A DNA stretch of 64,000 nt from Carettochelys insculpta (Eukaryota; Chordata; Testudines; Carettochelyidae), in the NCBI RefSeq assembly GCF_033958435.1, contig NC_134144.1:9976010-10040009 (forward strand), given 5' to 3'. Below are positions 23,620 through 34,938 of the stretch, piece by piece. The notes beneath the pieces were generated by a model that saw only the letters and a program-made list of their open reading frames with translations, was not told the DNA's origin and did no database searches. The translations under genes and the position numbers were made by a program. The stretch's first letter is position 1. Each line of letters opens with the position of its first letter.

Positions 23620-24499
23620 CCGAGTGGCAAAAAACCACATGGATGAAGAACTGGGCGAGGCATCTAGTAGCCCTCCGTGAAAAACACAGCAAAATCAGCT
23701 CTTCCTTTCCCTCCCAACCACCCGTCCTGAGCACAGGAGTGGGGGAAGCCCAGCAGTGTCTCGTTTATCCTTCTTGGGCTCCTGCTGGCATGCAGAAGAC
23801 AGGACCAGACAAAGCAGCACTGCAGGGTTTGGAGAAGGGAACTTCCTTAATTGGACAGGGATGGCAAGCAGCCACTCCAGGTATCTACGCACGGCTGCTT
23901 CCCACCCCCTGGGATAAGCACGTTAGCAGGATGTAATCAGCACCCAGGACGTGCCAATGTTGGGGATTTGCCTCAATTCCTCCCATTCGTTACTGGTGTA
24001 GCTGCACCCAGGCAAACCCCTACTGAATGAACACAGCAAAGTCACTCGTGCAAATCGCAGTTCCACTAGTGCAAAGAGCAGCTGTGCCGGCCAACACCAC
24101 AGATTTGCACTGGTGCACACACCCGGGTTTCTGGCTGGAATCTGAGCAAATCCCCAGGGTACACGAGGCCTTTGGCAGCAACCAGTATTACTATTTAAAG
24201 TGACTTAACATCAAGAGCCCCTTGAGATGGAAGGGGCAACGCACATCTCTCTTGGAGTTCCATCTGGGCTGCCAATAACAGTGCACGATGCCACAGCCAG
24301 CTCCTAAGATCTGAACATGTAAATATATGCACATATATGTTAATGTTGCACTCCACAAATGCTTCCTCTTCCCAGGAGGCCAGGTTAAAACAAGAAGAAG
24401 GACAGATCTTTTGACTCCCATGGTCTCATTCATCAGCACATACCCCTAAGGATCAACCGTACCGGTTGCTCGTTCAAAGTGGGTCTGGTGGTTACCTTA
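23620..24499. other. No feature recognised
   Basis: Intergenic; no repeat or coding region supported. Confidence 0.5.
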
Positions 24500-24690
24500 G
24501 AAACTGAGGCAACATGGCCAGCTAGATGGAGCACTGAACTGGGTCTCAGGGGTCCAGCACTGGCCTACTCCGTGACTCTGGGCAAGACAGTTACCTAGTC
24601 TGCACCTCAGTTTCCCCGTCAGTCATACAGCGATGATCACACCAACCTTCCTGTATGCTCTGATGAAAAATGCTATGAGAGATGCACATA
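24500..24690 (+). repeat. MIR-type SINE (+)
   Basis: GGAGCACTGAACTGGGTCTC, then CTGGGCAAGACAGTTACCTA and CACCTCAGTTTCCCCGTC follow the MIR core in order. Degraded; boundaries approximate. Confidence 0.7.
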
Positions 24691-27077
24691 ATCGTTGTAT
24701 GCAAATCATGCGCAGTCCATGCGATACACAAAAGCTGTACGGACAGTAGCCTGCGTGTTTGACGGCAGCTGTTCTTAGAAACCTGGTCATCACTGCCTTT
24801 CCTTTTCATTAAGACAAATACTCGGAGGAATCGGTCTGAGCTAGAAACCTGAACTGCCTACTGGCAAATCAAGATAACTCATATTATGCCCTGACAGAAA
24901 GCGCTTTATGCTCCGAGATGTAAAAGCAAAGACTTTCTGTCTGTCTGGGAGTCTTTCCCAATCCACTATTTAAGTATCCTGAACTCACACACTCCCCAGT
25001 AGATGTGTGATTGAGATCTATGTTCGTCACTTACAGACCAATGGGGATAAACCAACATTGATTGACAATCCTACAGTACAGTTTGTAATTTTCAGGCTTG
25101 GGCAAGATACTGAAAAAAACCCTCATATGCTGAACAGGGAGCTTTTTGTACTTAGCTTTGTGTACTCAAGTAGAGGCAAAAGCATACAGTAAAACCTAAT
25201 CTATCTCCCTGCCCAAGGTACTTCTAGAGAGTCAGTCACTAAGCGCCAATCTACTGGAATAATGTCAGTGTAATTTTATTAGCTGTCTCCTCTGTTCTGA
25301 AGGCTAGAGGAAGGCTGTGTTTTTGCATTTTCCTTCTGCGGGCAGCTCCATTTTACATTCATAGAAAATATCATTTTGAACTGACAGTGTGGAAGGAGAA
25401 ACCCATGGAATTTTTTCCTTTCTGTGGAATAATGGACAGTGGAAGCGAGTGAAAAGAGTTTTGATGCTGGCTGTTTAGAGATGGTAATACTAACATATGT
25501 CTGAATCTGTGTAACTTAATCAATGCAGTCTAGAGCCCAGAGAAATAATTCCTTGCATGTTTGGGAAACTATTAGATGCTCTTTTAATGAGGATTGCAAC
25601 AGGACGGTGGGTTTGACTATGGGATAGACAGTGTTATAGTCTTTGAGACACAGGGGAGATGCCCTTGACACGCTGTTGATGGATGGAGGGTCACTGAAGC
25701 AAATTCTCCTTGACTGGTTCCACGTATGATCGATGCCAGTGGCGTGCAACTGGTGAGCTGAAGGAAAATTACTCCAAGAACGAGCGTCACACACTGTCTC
25801 TGCAGGAGCCAGACCACTGGGGCTATGAAAATGCCAGCCTTGAGAATAGCTTTTCCAAAACAAAAACAAAGAATGCATGAAAAACTGTAAAGTTACGCTC
25901 AAGTCAGGGAAATGCAGAGCAAGAATCAGATCATGGCTACTACCTATCACTTCCATTGCCTTTTGGTCTCCTTTCCTTGGGAAAAAACAAGCATCAGGCT
26001 AAGGTATTTACCACCTAATAAAGAGCAGGAGGGAAGCTGATGACCTTCAAAATGATTTTCCTCCCCAGCCTTGTAAAATAATATTGTAGCATTCCCTGCG
26101 GCTTTAATAGTAATAACCGATTACTCACTGATGGCAGCAGTCGCTACTGGGAGAAAGGGCAGGGATGACAACCGGCAAGTTACCCTGCTGAGCATCGCCC
26201 CAGAGGAAATGACAACTCAGAGCTCCACCAACCAGCAAATTAACACTAGAGGTCAAGAGCCTGCCACCATCAGTGTGCATGGGAGCTCAGGGCTCAAGGC
26301 AGAGGGGGAGGGAGTGAAACAGGTGTAGTCCGATGGATGGGGCTCTGGTTAGGACTTGACAGAGCACGGTGGCATCGCTGGCTCTACCAGCAATCTGGGT
26401 GAAGCTCCATTTCTTCCCTCAGCTTTATCTATGTAGATTGCAAAGCCTGATCCCCCAGGGCAGGCAGGCATTCGGCTCCCAGTCACTGCCATGGAAATTA
26501 GGGTCCTAAGTGCTTCCAAGGATTTGGGTGTATGCTCTTTGGGGCTTGTCAGCTCTTCTGTGTTTGTACGGTGCTCGGCACAAGGCCCCAGTCTTAGCAA
26601 AGCATCTAGCCACTACTGTCAGGCTTCTAATAATAAGGCCTCCAACAGCCCCAACCCACCGCTGTAAGGCTGAAAGAGGGGCTATCCATCCCCTGGAGAG
26701 GGGTTTGTGCTCAAGGCAGAGTTTCTGCCTGCAGATGCAGGGGATGGAAAAACAAGACACTCAATGCACGAGCTTGCTGGACATTGCACTTGGGGATGTG
26801 GGAACTGGTCAGTGGGAGCTGCTTGCACCATGCTTGAGGCATGGGCAGTGTGTGGAGAACCCTGCCCCCACCAAGTGGCACAAGGTGCACAGAGGGCACA
26901 TGGCCCCTGCTGCCTGCTGCTTTGAACAGCTTGCCAGGGTATGGTAGGCAGGGACCCTGCCTGAGGCTCCCACTGGGGTGTTGTCTGGGAGCTGTCTAGA
27001 TAAACACCTTCCCGAGCCAAAACCTAAACATGGCACCTCACTTCCCTCTGTTCCTCAACTCCCTTCCCCCAGTCATA
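24691..27077. other. Mostly unique intergenic sequence
   Basis: A weak LINE/MIR-like tail at about 26530-26600 (GTGTTTGTACGGTGCTCGGC) is the only repeat signal. Overlapping frames near 26.5-27.0 kb on both strands reflect GC content. Confidence 0.45.
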
Positions 27078-27712
27078 AATCCTAGAGTCCTAGGCCTGGA
27101 AGGGACCTCAGGAGGTCATCAAGTCCAACCCCTGCTTCAAGCAGGACCAACCCCAACTAAATCATCCCAGCCAGGGCTTTGTCGAGCCGGGACTTAAAGA
27201 CCTCTAGGGATGGAGATGCCGCCACCTCCCTAGTTAATCCATTTCAGTGCTTCACCACTCTCCTAGTGAAATAGTTTTTCCTAATATCCAACCTCCCCTC
27301 CCCCTCCCCTTCTGTAACTTCAATCCATTGCTCCTTGTTCTGCCATCTGTCAGTACTGAGAACAGCCTCTCTCCATCCTCTTTAGAGCCCCCCTTCAGGA
27401 AGCTGAAGGCTGCTGTCAAATCGCCCCTCACTCTTCTCTTCTGCAAACTAAATAACCCCAAATCCCTCTCCTCATAAGTCGTGTTCCAACCCCCGAATCA
27501 TTTTCACTGCTCTCTGCCGGACCGTCTGCAATGCATCCACATCCTTTCTGTACTGGGGGCCCAAAACTGGACACAGTACTCCAGATGTGGTCTCACCAGT
27601 GCCGAACGGGGGAATTACAACTTCTCTAGATCTGTTGGAAATGCTTCTCCTAATGCACCCCAATATGCCATTAGCCTTCTTGGCTACAAGGGCACACTGT
27701 CTTATATCCAGC
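27078..27712 (-). mobile_element. CR1 LINE fragment (-)
   Basis: Inverse of the CR1 3' end: CCTGGAAGGGACCTCAGGAG at the start, through AATAGTTTTTCCTAATATCC and CAAACTAAATAACCCCAAAT, to GCCATTAGCCTTCTTGGCTA. The minus frame at 27252-27461 (GLFSLQKRRVRGDLTAAFSF) is its coding remnant. Confidence 0.92.
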
Positions 27713-28035
27713 CTTTACCTCTCTGCACTCCCACCACAGGCCACAATCCCCTCCCAGAAACTGCACCCCTCCTATACCCTTCCTCCAGGTTTGAATCCTC
27801 TTCTGCATCCACACCCGCTCCCAGGCCCCACTCCATGTCCTGCATGCCAGTCCCCTTCCCCAACCTCCATCCCAGACCCTGCACCTCCTGCCTTTACATC
27901 AGGAAAGCACATGAGCCCTTAACCACTTACCAAACTCTTGGAGTGCCCCCACCCACATCAAAAATTATTGCCCAGCCCTGGCCAGGATGGTGAGATGCAA
28001 CCCCATGCCCTGGATCACCCTGGGCACTGACTGCC

Positions 28036-28485
28036 AGTAGCAGGGGATGGATCATTCAATGGCTGCCTGTTCTGTTCATTCTTCTGATGCAGGCGGCATC
28101 GGAGGCGATGGGTGAGGGAGTGTCTCTGGCAGCCGGGACAACCTCCTTTCACGCCAGCGTCTCCCCACCCCCACCTCACCTCTTTCCTCAGCTGAGGCAG
28201 CCTGGGGGGCTAGTGGGGCGGGCCAGGCGGCAGGAGTCTGCACTGGTTTCCTCCCCATCCCACTCTCTGGCAATGGCAGGGACGGAGCAGCAAGGCAGCT
28301 GCAGCTCACCCCGTCTCCCGCCACACTGCAGCTTCCCCGCTGCTGCTCTTGAGTGCAGGGGCAGGGACGCCTGCTTCCAGCTCCGGCCCCACGTCCCCTC
28401 ACCCCTGCCTGGCACTGGCCTAGGTCGGAAGACGGGACACTGGGCTGGACGGACCTTTGGTCTGACCCAGTTCTGATGTTCTGAC
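28036..28485 (+). mobile_element. CR1 3' end split by a GC-rich insert
   Basis: GGGATGGATCATTCAATGGC, GCCTGTTCTGTTCATTC (to about 28081) and then TCGGAAGACGGGACACTGGG, CTTTGGTCTGACCCAGT (from about 28410) are adjacent in the related CR1 at 3020-3575. About 325 bp of GC-rich sequence separates them here; its origin is not recognised. Confidence 0.75.
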
Positions 28486-31129
28486 CCTACAGATGGGACA
28501 AAATCAGAGCAAAATTAACACTTGAACCCCCTCACATTCCAGCCCAGGAGGGGAGTCCCAGCTGATAGCCCCCAGCTCCACCCCCCTTCAATGCTTGGAA
28601 CCAGCCACCTGAGCGCAGCCTGCTCCGTACAAGGGCCAGAACGCAGCTTGCTTGTTCCACTTGGAACAGCACCTCCAGAATGCTGCCATTGCCAGGGCAA
28701 GCCGGCGCTCTGAGCCGCGCCCCATGGTTACCCCACAACACAAGCTTCCAGGCCCTCAGCTGACATCAGAGCAGCCCCTGGCATGATGGGATTTCCCTTG
28801 TCCTCCCGACTCGCCTCCCGCTGGAATCCCAACCCAGAAAGACTCGTCAAGTGCACATTTTCAGCCGTGTTGGGTATCTTACTCCCCGTACATCTCTATC
28901 AGGAAGTGCTCCTAGCCCACTGAGCCTGTCTATTAAACCTGCCTGCATCCAGCTTGACTTGCTCTGACAGACAACTGGAAGCCTCTGTTTTCTCGGTCAC
29001 ACTGAAAAATCTCCTCATTAATTCACACATCCATCCCACACGGTGAGAACTGTGTCTTCAGAAGCTTGCTGTAAGGGACAGCAGAGAGGAGAAACCCCCA
29101 GAGGGTGTGGGAACGGCTCAGTTATAGGGCCTAGCAGCTCCAGACTGGAAGGCAGGTTTTCTTCTGAATACTTTGCATTGCCTTCAGCTGCACGTTGTTT
29201 AGAAAATAACCAACAGCATCATTTTAACCTCTGCTTCCTGGTGAATTCCAGCCTTTCAGCAGGCCATGAGCAGGACCCAAATGCTCTTTGTCTCACCCTG
29301 GCGGGAGCACCACACAATAAACATTGGTCGCTGTGTGTTCTATCTACGGACTGAGGCCCCCAACTTTACGTAAGAACTGGATTGATGCTGATGCTGAAAA
29401 TATGTGTGATCCACCAGAGGCAAGTCCCATGATGCCATCCACTGATTCCTGCCAAAGTTCCTCCATTTTGTTGCAACGTTGCCTGCAAATTATCTGTGCC
29501 TCAACTGACTTTGACATTTGTGTGTGAAATCACAGGCATGTACCACATAAACAAATTCACTTCTTTGATAACGACTGAGTGGTACCTCCTGATGCATTAT
29601 TTTCCATCATCTTTGCAACACGACAAGGAAGGACAAGGAGAGCTGCCAGGGGAGCTGATCTGTTTCCCCCCCGGTTTCAACAGTGACTAGAGAGCTAGAG
29701 CAGGATCAGCAGCGGTTCCAGGCCAAAGTGTTTCAGCTGAATTGATCATTTAAATACGAGTGCAATGTTTGTTGAACGTGATTTACCAATACAGGGCAAA
29801 GCCCTGCTACAGACGGATGCAACATGAAGATTACTTATATCAGCTGCAGTGAGGAGGGGGAAATCTTAGGGTGCAGGAACACCATTACCTGAGCTGGAAT
29901 TTGGGGAGCTGCCAAGACACCGGGGTAGCAAAAGCAGCTCCTCAAATTCAGCTCCTGCCTAAACTAAGAAAGAACTTATAACTCCTTTGCCTGATGGGCA
30001 GGACACAGTCTCAGCCGCAGTTTTATTAACAAGCCTCCAACCGGGACCTGATCTTTCAACCAAGTAGAACGGGTTGACCCATCAGGATTTCAACCTCACT
30101 GTCTCCCTTCCCTATCTCCACCTTTGCTCTGAGCCGCTGAGCAGGCTCTTTTCTCTGTGGGAGAGCGAAAAGGCAAAACAGCCGTACCTGCCCTGGGTCA
30201 GAAGACGTACATTCGGTTAGCAAAATCAGGGGCTGGCAAAGATGAGCTTATGTAAGGCGGAGAGTGTGTGCTATTGAAAGGTTGTACTCCAGGGTGCAGA
30301 CTAATCCTTTTACAGGGGGTACTGTACAGGGAATTTAGCAAAGACGGAAGCAAAAGGGTCCCAAATACACCCTTTGGAAAAGAATCCCAGACCGTGCAAG
30401 ATGGCGAGATAAACATCTCTATATCCACAGAACAATTCCGTGGATGAAACTGGTTTTTTTTAAGCCAAGGTACATGGAAGACACACAAACACATGAAAGC
30501 AACCGAACTCCTAGAACTGAAGCATCCCCTTTCTAGCCAAAAACTACACAAAAGAAAAAAGCTTCTTCCAAAGAGGAAAGAAGGAAGTGCAGGCTCTCAT
30601 CCCATCAAATCCATGCCCATTTGCAAAGTGAAACACTGGCAGGGTGTGGTGATTGAGGCTGGATGCACCATACAAAGAAGACGCAACATTTCCCTCAATG
30701 CTGCAAAAACACCTTCATTTATGGCTCCTAGGGGCCAGGAAGATATGAGACAGCCAGTAGCCACAGAAACCAGCTTGGACTTGAAAGAGATCGTTAATGC
30801 AAACGCCCAGTAGCAGTAAGTGAAGCTGGTGGCAAGGCAGTGCAAATGAGAAAAACAAGTGGCCAATAGGAATCCAGTCCCAAATCTCATGGGAGAGAAC
30901 TCATGTTCGAAGCGTCCTGCCCTTAGTTAAAACAGTCTGACATTTTTCCATTAAAACCAGCTAAGCTACCCCTCCACCCCAGCTGATAACACCCAGGTAC
31001 TAGTCGAAAGCTTGATTAAACCAAACAGCCTGGGGCTCTACTGGGGGTTGTGAGCTCCGAAAGGTATCCCTTCCAGCTGAAAATGTTCTGCTTCTGCAAG
31101 CCCTGGTTTTCTAATCACAGCTAGCAGAT
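28486..31129. other. Unique intergenic sequence
   Basis: GC-rich at 28500-28850, then AT-richer. No element or coding region supported. Frames at 29043-29354 and 30493-30813 have no domain. Confidence 0.5.
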
Positions 31130-32135
31130 AGAATCAAAGATTAGGGTTGGAAGGAACCTCAGGAGGCCACCTCAACCCTGTGCTCACAGCAGGACCAGCC
31201 CCAACTAAATCATTCCAGCCAGGGCTTTGTAAAGCCTGGCTTTAAAAAAAAACAAAAAAAAAACAAAAAACTCCAAGGATGAAGATTCTACCACCTCCCT
31301 AGGTAACCCATTCTGGTGCTTCACTATCACCTAGAGAAATAGTAACAGAGACATAGCGGTGCTAGTCTATATACTGTCAAAACAAAAAAGCAGTCCAGTA
31401 GCACTTTAAAGACTAACAAAATCATTTATTATGTGAGCTTTCGTGGGACAGAACCTCTGGTATGGCTGTGGTCTGAAGAAGTGGGTCTATGCCATGAAAG
31501 CTCACCACCTAATAAATTATTTTGTTAGTCTTTAAAGTACCTAGAGAAATAGTTTCCTTACTATCCAACCTAGATCTCCCCCATTGACAGAATGAGGAAC
31601 AACGGTTTGAAGTTGCATCTGCCACCACAGAGAATAGCCTGGTTCCATCCTCTCTGAAACCCTGCTTCAGGTAGCTGAAGGCTGCTACTAAATCCCCACT
31701 TCTTCTTCTCTTCTCCAGACTAAATAAACCCAGTCCCTGCGGCCTCTAGTCGTAAGTCATGTGCTCCCTCCAGCCTCTTAGTCATTTTAGTTGCCCTCCA
31801 CTGGACCTCCTCCAATTTGTCCACATCCCTTCAGTAGCCAGGAACCCAAACCTGGATGCAGTACTCCAGAGGTGGCCTCAACCAGTGCCAAAGTCGGTAA
31901 ACTTTAACATTCCCTCAGCTATCTAGGCATGTAACTGGCCCCTGCCTGCATTCTCCACAAGTTCTTTTTCTCTACTTTTTTGATCCACTGCAAATGTAGT
32001 GTCCCCTCCTTCCATCTGCTGGCAATACTCTTGCTAATGCAGATCACAATGCCATTAGCCTTCATGGCTACAAGGGCAAACTCCTGGCCCATATCCAGCT
32101 TCTCATCCACTGTAATTCCACATCCTTTTCTGCAG
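31130..32135 (-). mobile_element. CR1 LINE fragment (-), interrupted by a PLE dimer
   Basis: Inverse CR1 3' end from GAATCAAAGATTAGGGTTGG, with an A-rich expansion near 31245-31270, through CATTTTAGTTGCCCTCCACT and GCCATTAGCCTTCATGGCTA. It is continuous if the insert at 31344-31538 and one copy of its duplication are skipped. Confidence 0.9.
31344..31538. mobile_element. Small inverted PLE dimer between 15-bp duplications
   Basis: ACCTAGAGAAATAGT occurs at 31329-31343 and 31539-31553. Between them the left part (to about 31450) is the inverse of the PLE 3' region seen at 15992 (GTGCTAGTCTATATACTGTC, GAGCTTTCGTGGGACAGA), and the right part is the same region in sense (GGTCTGAAGAAGTGGGTC, AAAGCTCACC, TTAGTCTTTAAAGT). 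The right arm lacks the last 60 or so bases of the 3' end. Confidence 0.88.
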
Positions 32136-32214
32136 AACTGCTACTTCATCATATAAACCCTCCACATACGACATATTCTGGATGAAATAATGCATGTGTG
32201 CCCCATAATCCTAG

Positions 32215-32455
32215 TCTATACTATTATTATTAATAATACCCAAAGCCTCTTTGACAAGCTCAGGACTCCTGGACAAGCTCAGGACTCCTGGAATGAAGTA
32301 TGTAATAAGAGACAGTCTCTGCTCCAAAGAGATTACAATCTGCATAGACAGACAAGACAAAGGGCAGGAGGGGAAACTGTGAGCTCGCCAAATCACACAG
32401 CAGGTCAGAGCTAGGACTAGAACGTAGGTCTCACAATTCCCACGGCCGCACTTTT
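32215..32455 (-). repeat. MIR-like SINE fragment (-) with a 19-bp tandem duplication
   Basis: AGACAGTCTCTGCTCCAAAG, GGGGAAACTGTGAGCTCGCC and AAATCACACAGCAGGTCAGA follow the inverse of a MIR-type core. GACAAGCTCAGGACTCCTG occurs twice in direct tandem at 32253-32271 and 32272-32290. Confidence 0.6.
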
Positions 32456-34330
32456 TCCTAATTTTCCTCTGATTAGGCAAAATTCCCGCTGATGTTCATT
32501 TGAGACGCTTGCCCCTCAGGGTTATGAAATCAGTACTCCTGGGTTACAGACGAGACAACACAGGCACCCAGAAACACAGACCCAGCCTGCATGCTTCGTG
32601 CCTCAGAGGAGCTGTCCAAAGGAGAAATACCTTCCTTTAAAATCAGAAGGTTAAAAATTATGGGCCAGCCAGGATTTCCCTGCTCTAAAAAACCAGACGT
32701 CTCACTGGGCCAGCTCTGCTTCCACCCCAGACACAAGGTGTAGAAGGGAGAAGCGTGAATGCTAGCCCAGAGCACAACATTGCTAATTCCCTCTCGGTCT
32801 GGTCTAGCTTGGCTGTGCAGACATTCAAATCAGCAGATGAGAGAATATGTTAAGAAGCCGGATGTACTGAACTATCCTCCTGTTTAGTGAAATGCTACAG
32901 TGAGGTGGTGGGAGGAACTATCAAGTCCATAAATAAAGTGCTCCTGAGAAGGGGGGAAAAGCCGAAAGGGTGAGGTATCAAAACAGAGAGGAAATTAGGG
33001 ACTTCAAAGGCCTGAAGAGAAATGGTTGGTTCTGGGAAAGGAAATTGTGTCTTGACTGTTTATTAGGATTTTGCTAAAAACTGCAGGTGCTCAGATCCGA
33101 TCGTGAGATGTGGAAAGCACACAGGCTGGAATCAGAGAGCACTTACCCAGATCATCAATGCCTCCCCAGCATCTGATCACCCTTCCCCTCCATCTCTCCA
33201 GCACCTTGGGCAGCCACTTTTACCTGTGCAAAGAGGCTGTAAGCAGCTCCCAGGTTAGCATTCTCCACTCACAGACTGATAGCGGCGTCTTAATCGGCTT
33301 TGAATTACCGGAAGTGAATGCACCAGTAGAGAATCAAGCCCACAGTATATGCAGAAACCTATGTTAGTGGAATTCTGGGAGAGGACCCTCAAGTGCAGGC
33401 CCACGTGAAGACTCAGGGAATAAGATTCCAGGGAATAAGCACTTGTGGTCCCTTTGCAGTAACAGGGCCTGTACAGACACACAGCAGCGCTGAACTGCAG
33501 CTATTTTGAGACAGAGGGGGCCAATGAGGCAGACTACGGATGCAGACAGAAGCCGTGAGAAGACACCTGAGTCAATTCTTACATGTGTGGAAAGTGCCAT
33601 TGGCTGATTTCTGACCATGTGGAGCAGCTGAAATCTTAGCTATAAAATCGCATCATTAAAACGCACACTGAGCAACTGCACAGAATTAAGTTTATTTCCA
33701 ACCAGTGAGGTGCAGCTAAGTGACAGGCGCCAAGATTAAAAAGCGCCATCTCCATGTGTCTGATTTCTGAGAAACCCTGAACGGAAAACTGAACCGATAA
33801 CAAAACCAATATATCCATCGAGGAGTTTATACTGTATTCAGCACAACGTCCCAGCTTTTCACCCTCACAAACCAAACCACATTGCATCCTTGCTAATCCA
33901 GAGTAACATCATAGAGGCACAAATGGAAACACTTCACACAAACTGGAATTTCACAGCAGCCCGTGGAAATATACTCCGTCACCACCCCAGAACTCAGCAA
34001 TGTCAGGCACAATGTGCCCCAAAGGCTGTTCTGAACACAACTGGAACCTGCACAGAGCTACAGAAATTATCATTATTATTGGTGTTACAGCAGCACGTAA
34101 AGGCCCAGACCATACTCCTGAGCTGTCTCTCTGCACCTTGGGTCTCCATAAGGGTGTGGAGGTACTGTGGTCCAGATGCTCAAAAGTATTTAAGGTACCT
34201 TATTCCCTAAACTCCTTTCAGGATCTAGGACATAGTGCCCCCCATGGGAGTCAGGCACCTAAATATCTTCGGGGATCTGGGCCTTTGAGCCCACTAATTC
34301 AACAGCCAGAAGCAAGGCTTAGTGGAGGCA
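32456..34330. other. Unique intergenic sequence
   Basis: Only a weak MIR/LINE-like segment at about 34065-34150 (TTATTATTGGTGTTACAGCA). No gene supported. Confidence 0.45.
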
Positions 34331-34720
34331 GTGAAAACATAAGAACGGCCATGGTGGGGCAGGCCAAAGGTCCATCTAGCCCAGTATTCTGTCTTCCAAT
34401 GAAGAGAGGCCAGTACCCGATGCCCCAGAAGGAGTGAACAGAACAGGTAATCACCACAGTGATCCCTCTCCTGTCACCCTTTTCCAACCCCTGACAAACA
34501 GAGGCTAGGGACACGGTTCCTACCCATCCTGGCTAACAGACACTGATGGACCTAACCTCCATGAATTTATCTAGCTCCTTTTTCAACCCTGTTAAAGTCT
34601 TGGTTTTCACAGCCTCCTCGGGCAAGGAGCTCCGCAGGCCTGCTGTAAGCTGGGTGAAGAAAATCTTCCTTTTGTTGGTTTTAAACCTACTGCCCTTTGT
34701 GAAGCAATTTGTGATCTACC
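34331..34720 (-). mobile_element. CR1 LINE fragment (-)
   Basis: Inverse of the same CR1 subfamily as 3020-3575: ACATAAGAACGGCCATGGTG, GGTCCATCTAGCCCAGTATT, GTGATCCCTCTCCTGTC, then CTAACCTCCATGAATTTATC and CTTTTTCAACCCTGTTAAAG. 3' UTR and the last coding part only. Confidence 0.9.
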
Positions 34721-34799
34721 GCTAAAACTAGGCTGTTAGAGTTAGGTATCGCTCAGCCTGATGGGCCATGGCAGAAAGAGTTGTGCCCTAGTAAGGGTA

Positions 34800-34926
34800 A
34801 CAAGTATCAGAGAGGTAGCCAAGTTAGTCTGTATCTTCAAAAACAGCAAGGAGTCCCATGGGACCTTATAGACTAACATCCAAAATATCTGTTAGTCTAT
34901 AAAGTGCCACAGGACTTCTTGTTATT
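34800..34926. mobile_element. Short inverted PLE dimer between 12-bp duplications
   Basis: CTAGTAAGGGTA (34788-34799) and CTAGTAATGGTA (34927-34938) flank the insert. The left arm (AGGTAGCCAAGTTAGTCTGT, AAGGAGTCCCATGGGACC, TATAGACTAACA) is the inverse of a PLE 3' end; the right arm (TGTTAGTCTATAAAGTGCCA, CAGGACTTCTTGTT) is sense and stops about 40 bases earlier. Confidence 0.85.
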
Positions 34927-34938
34927 CTAGTAATGGTA

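Noticed and set aside
25516..25956. 146-residue minus-strand frame
   Set aside because: No recognised domain, no promoter or splice context; length is expected by chance in 64 kb on six frames.
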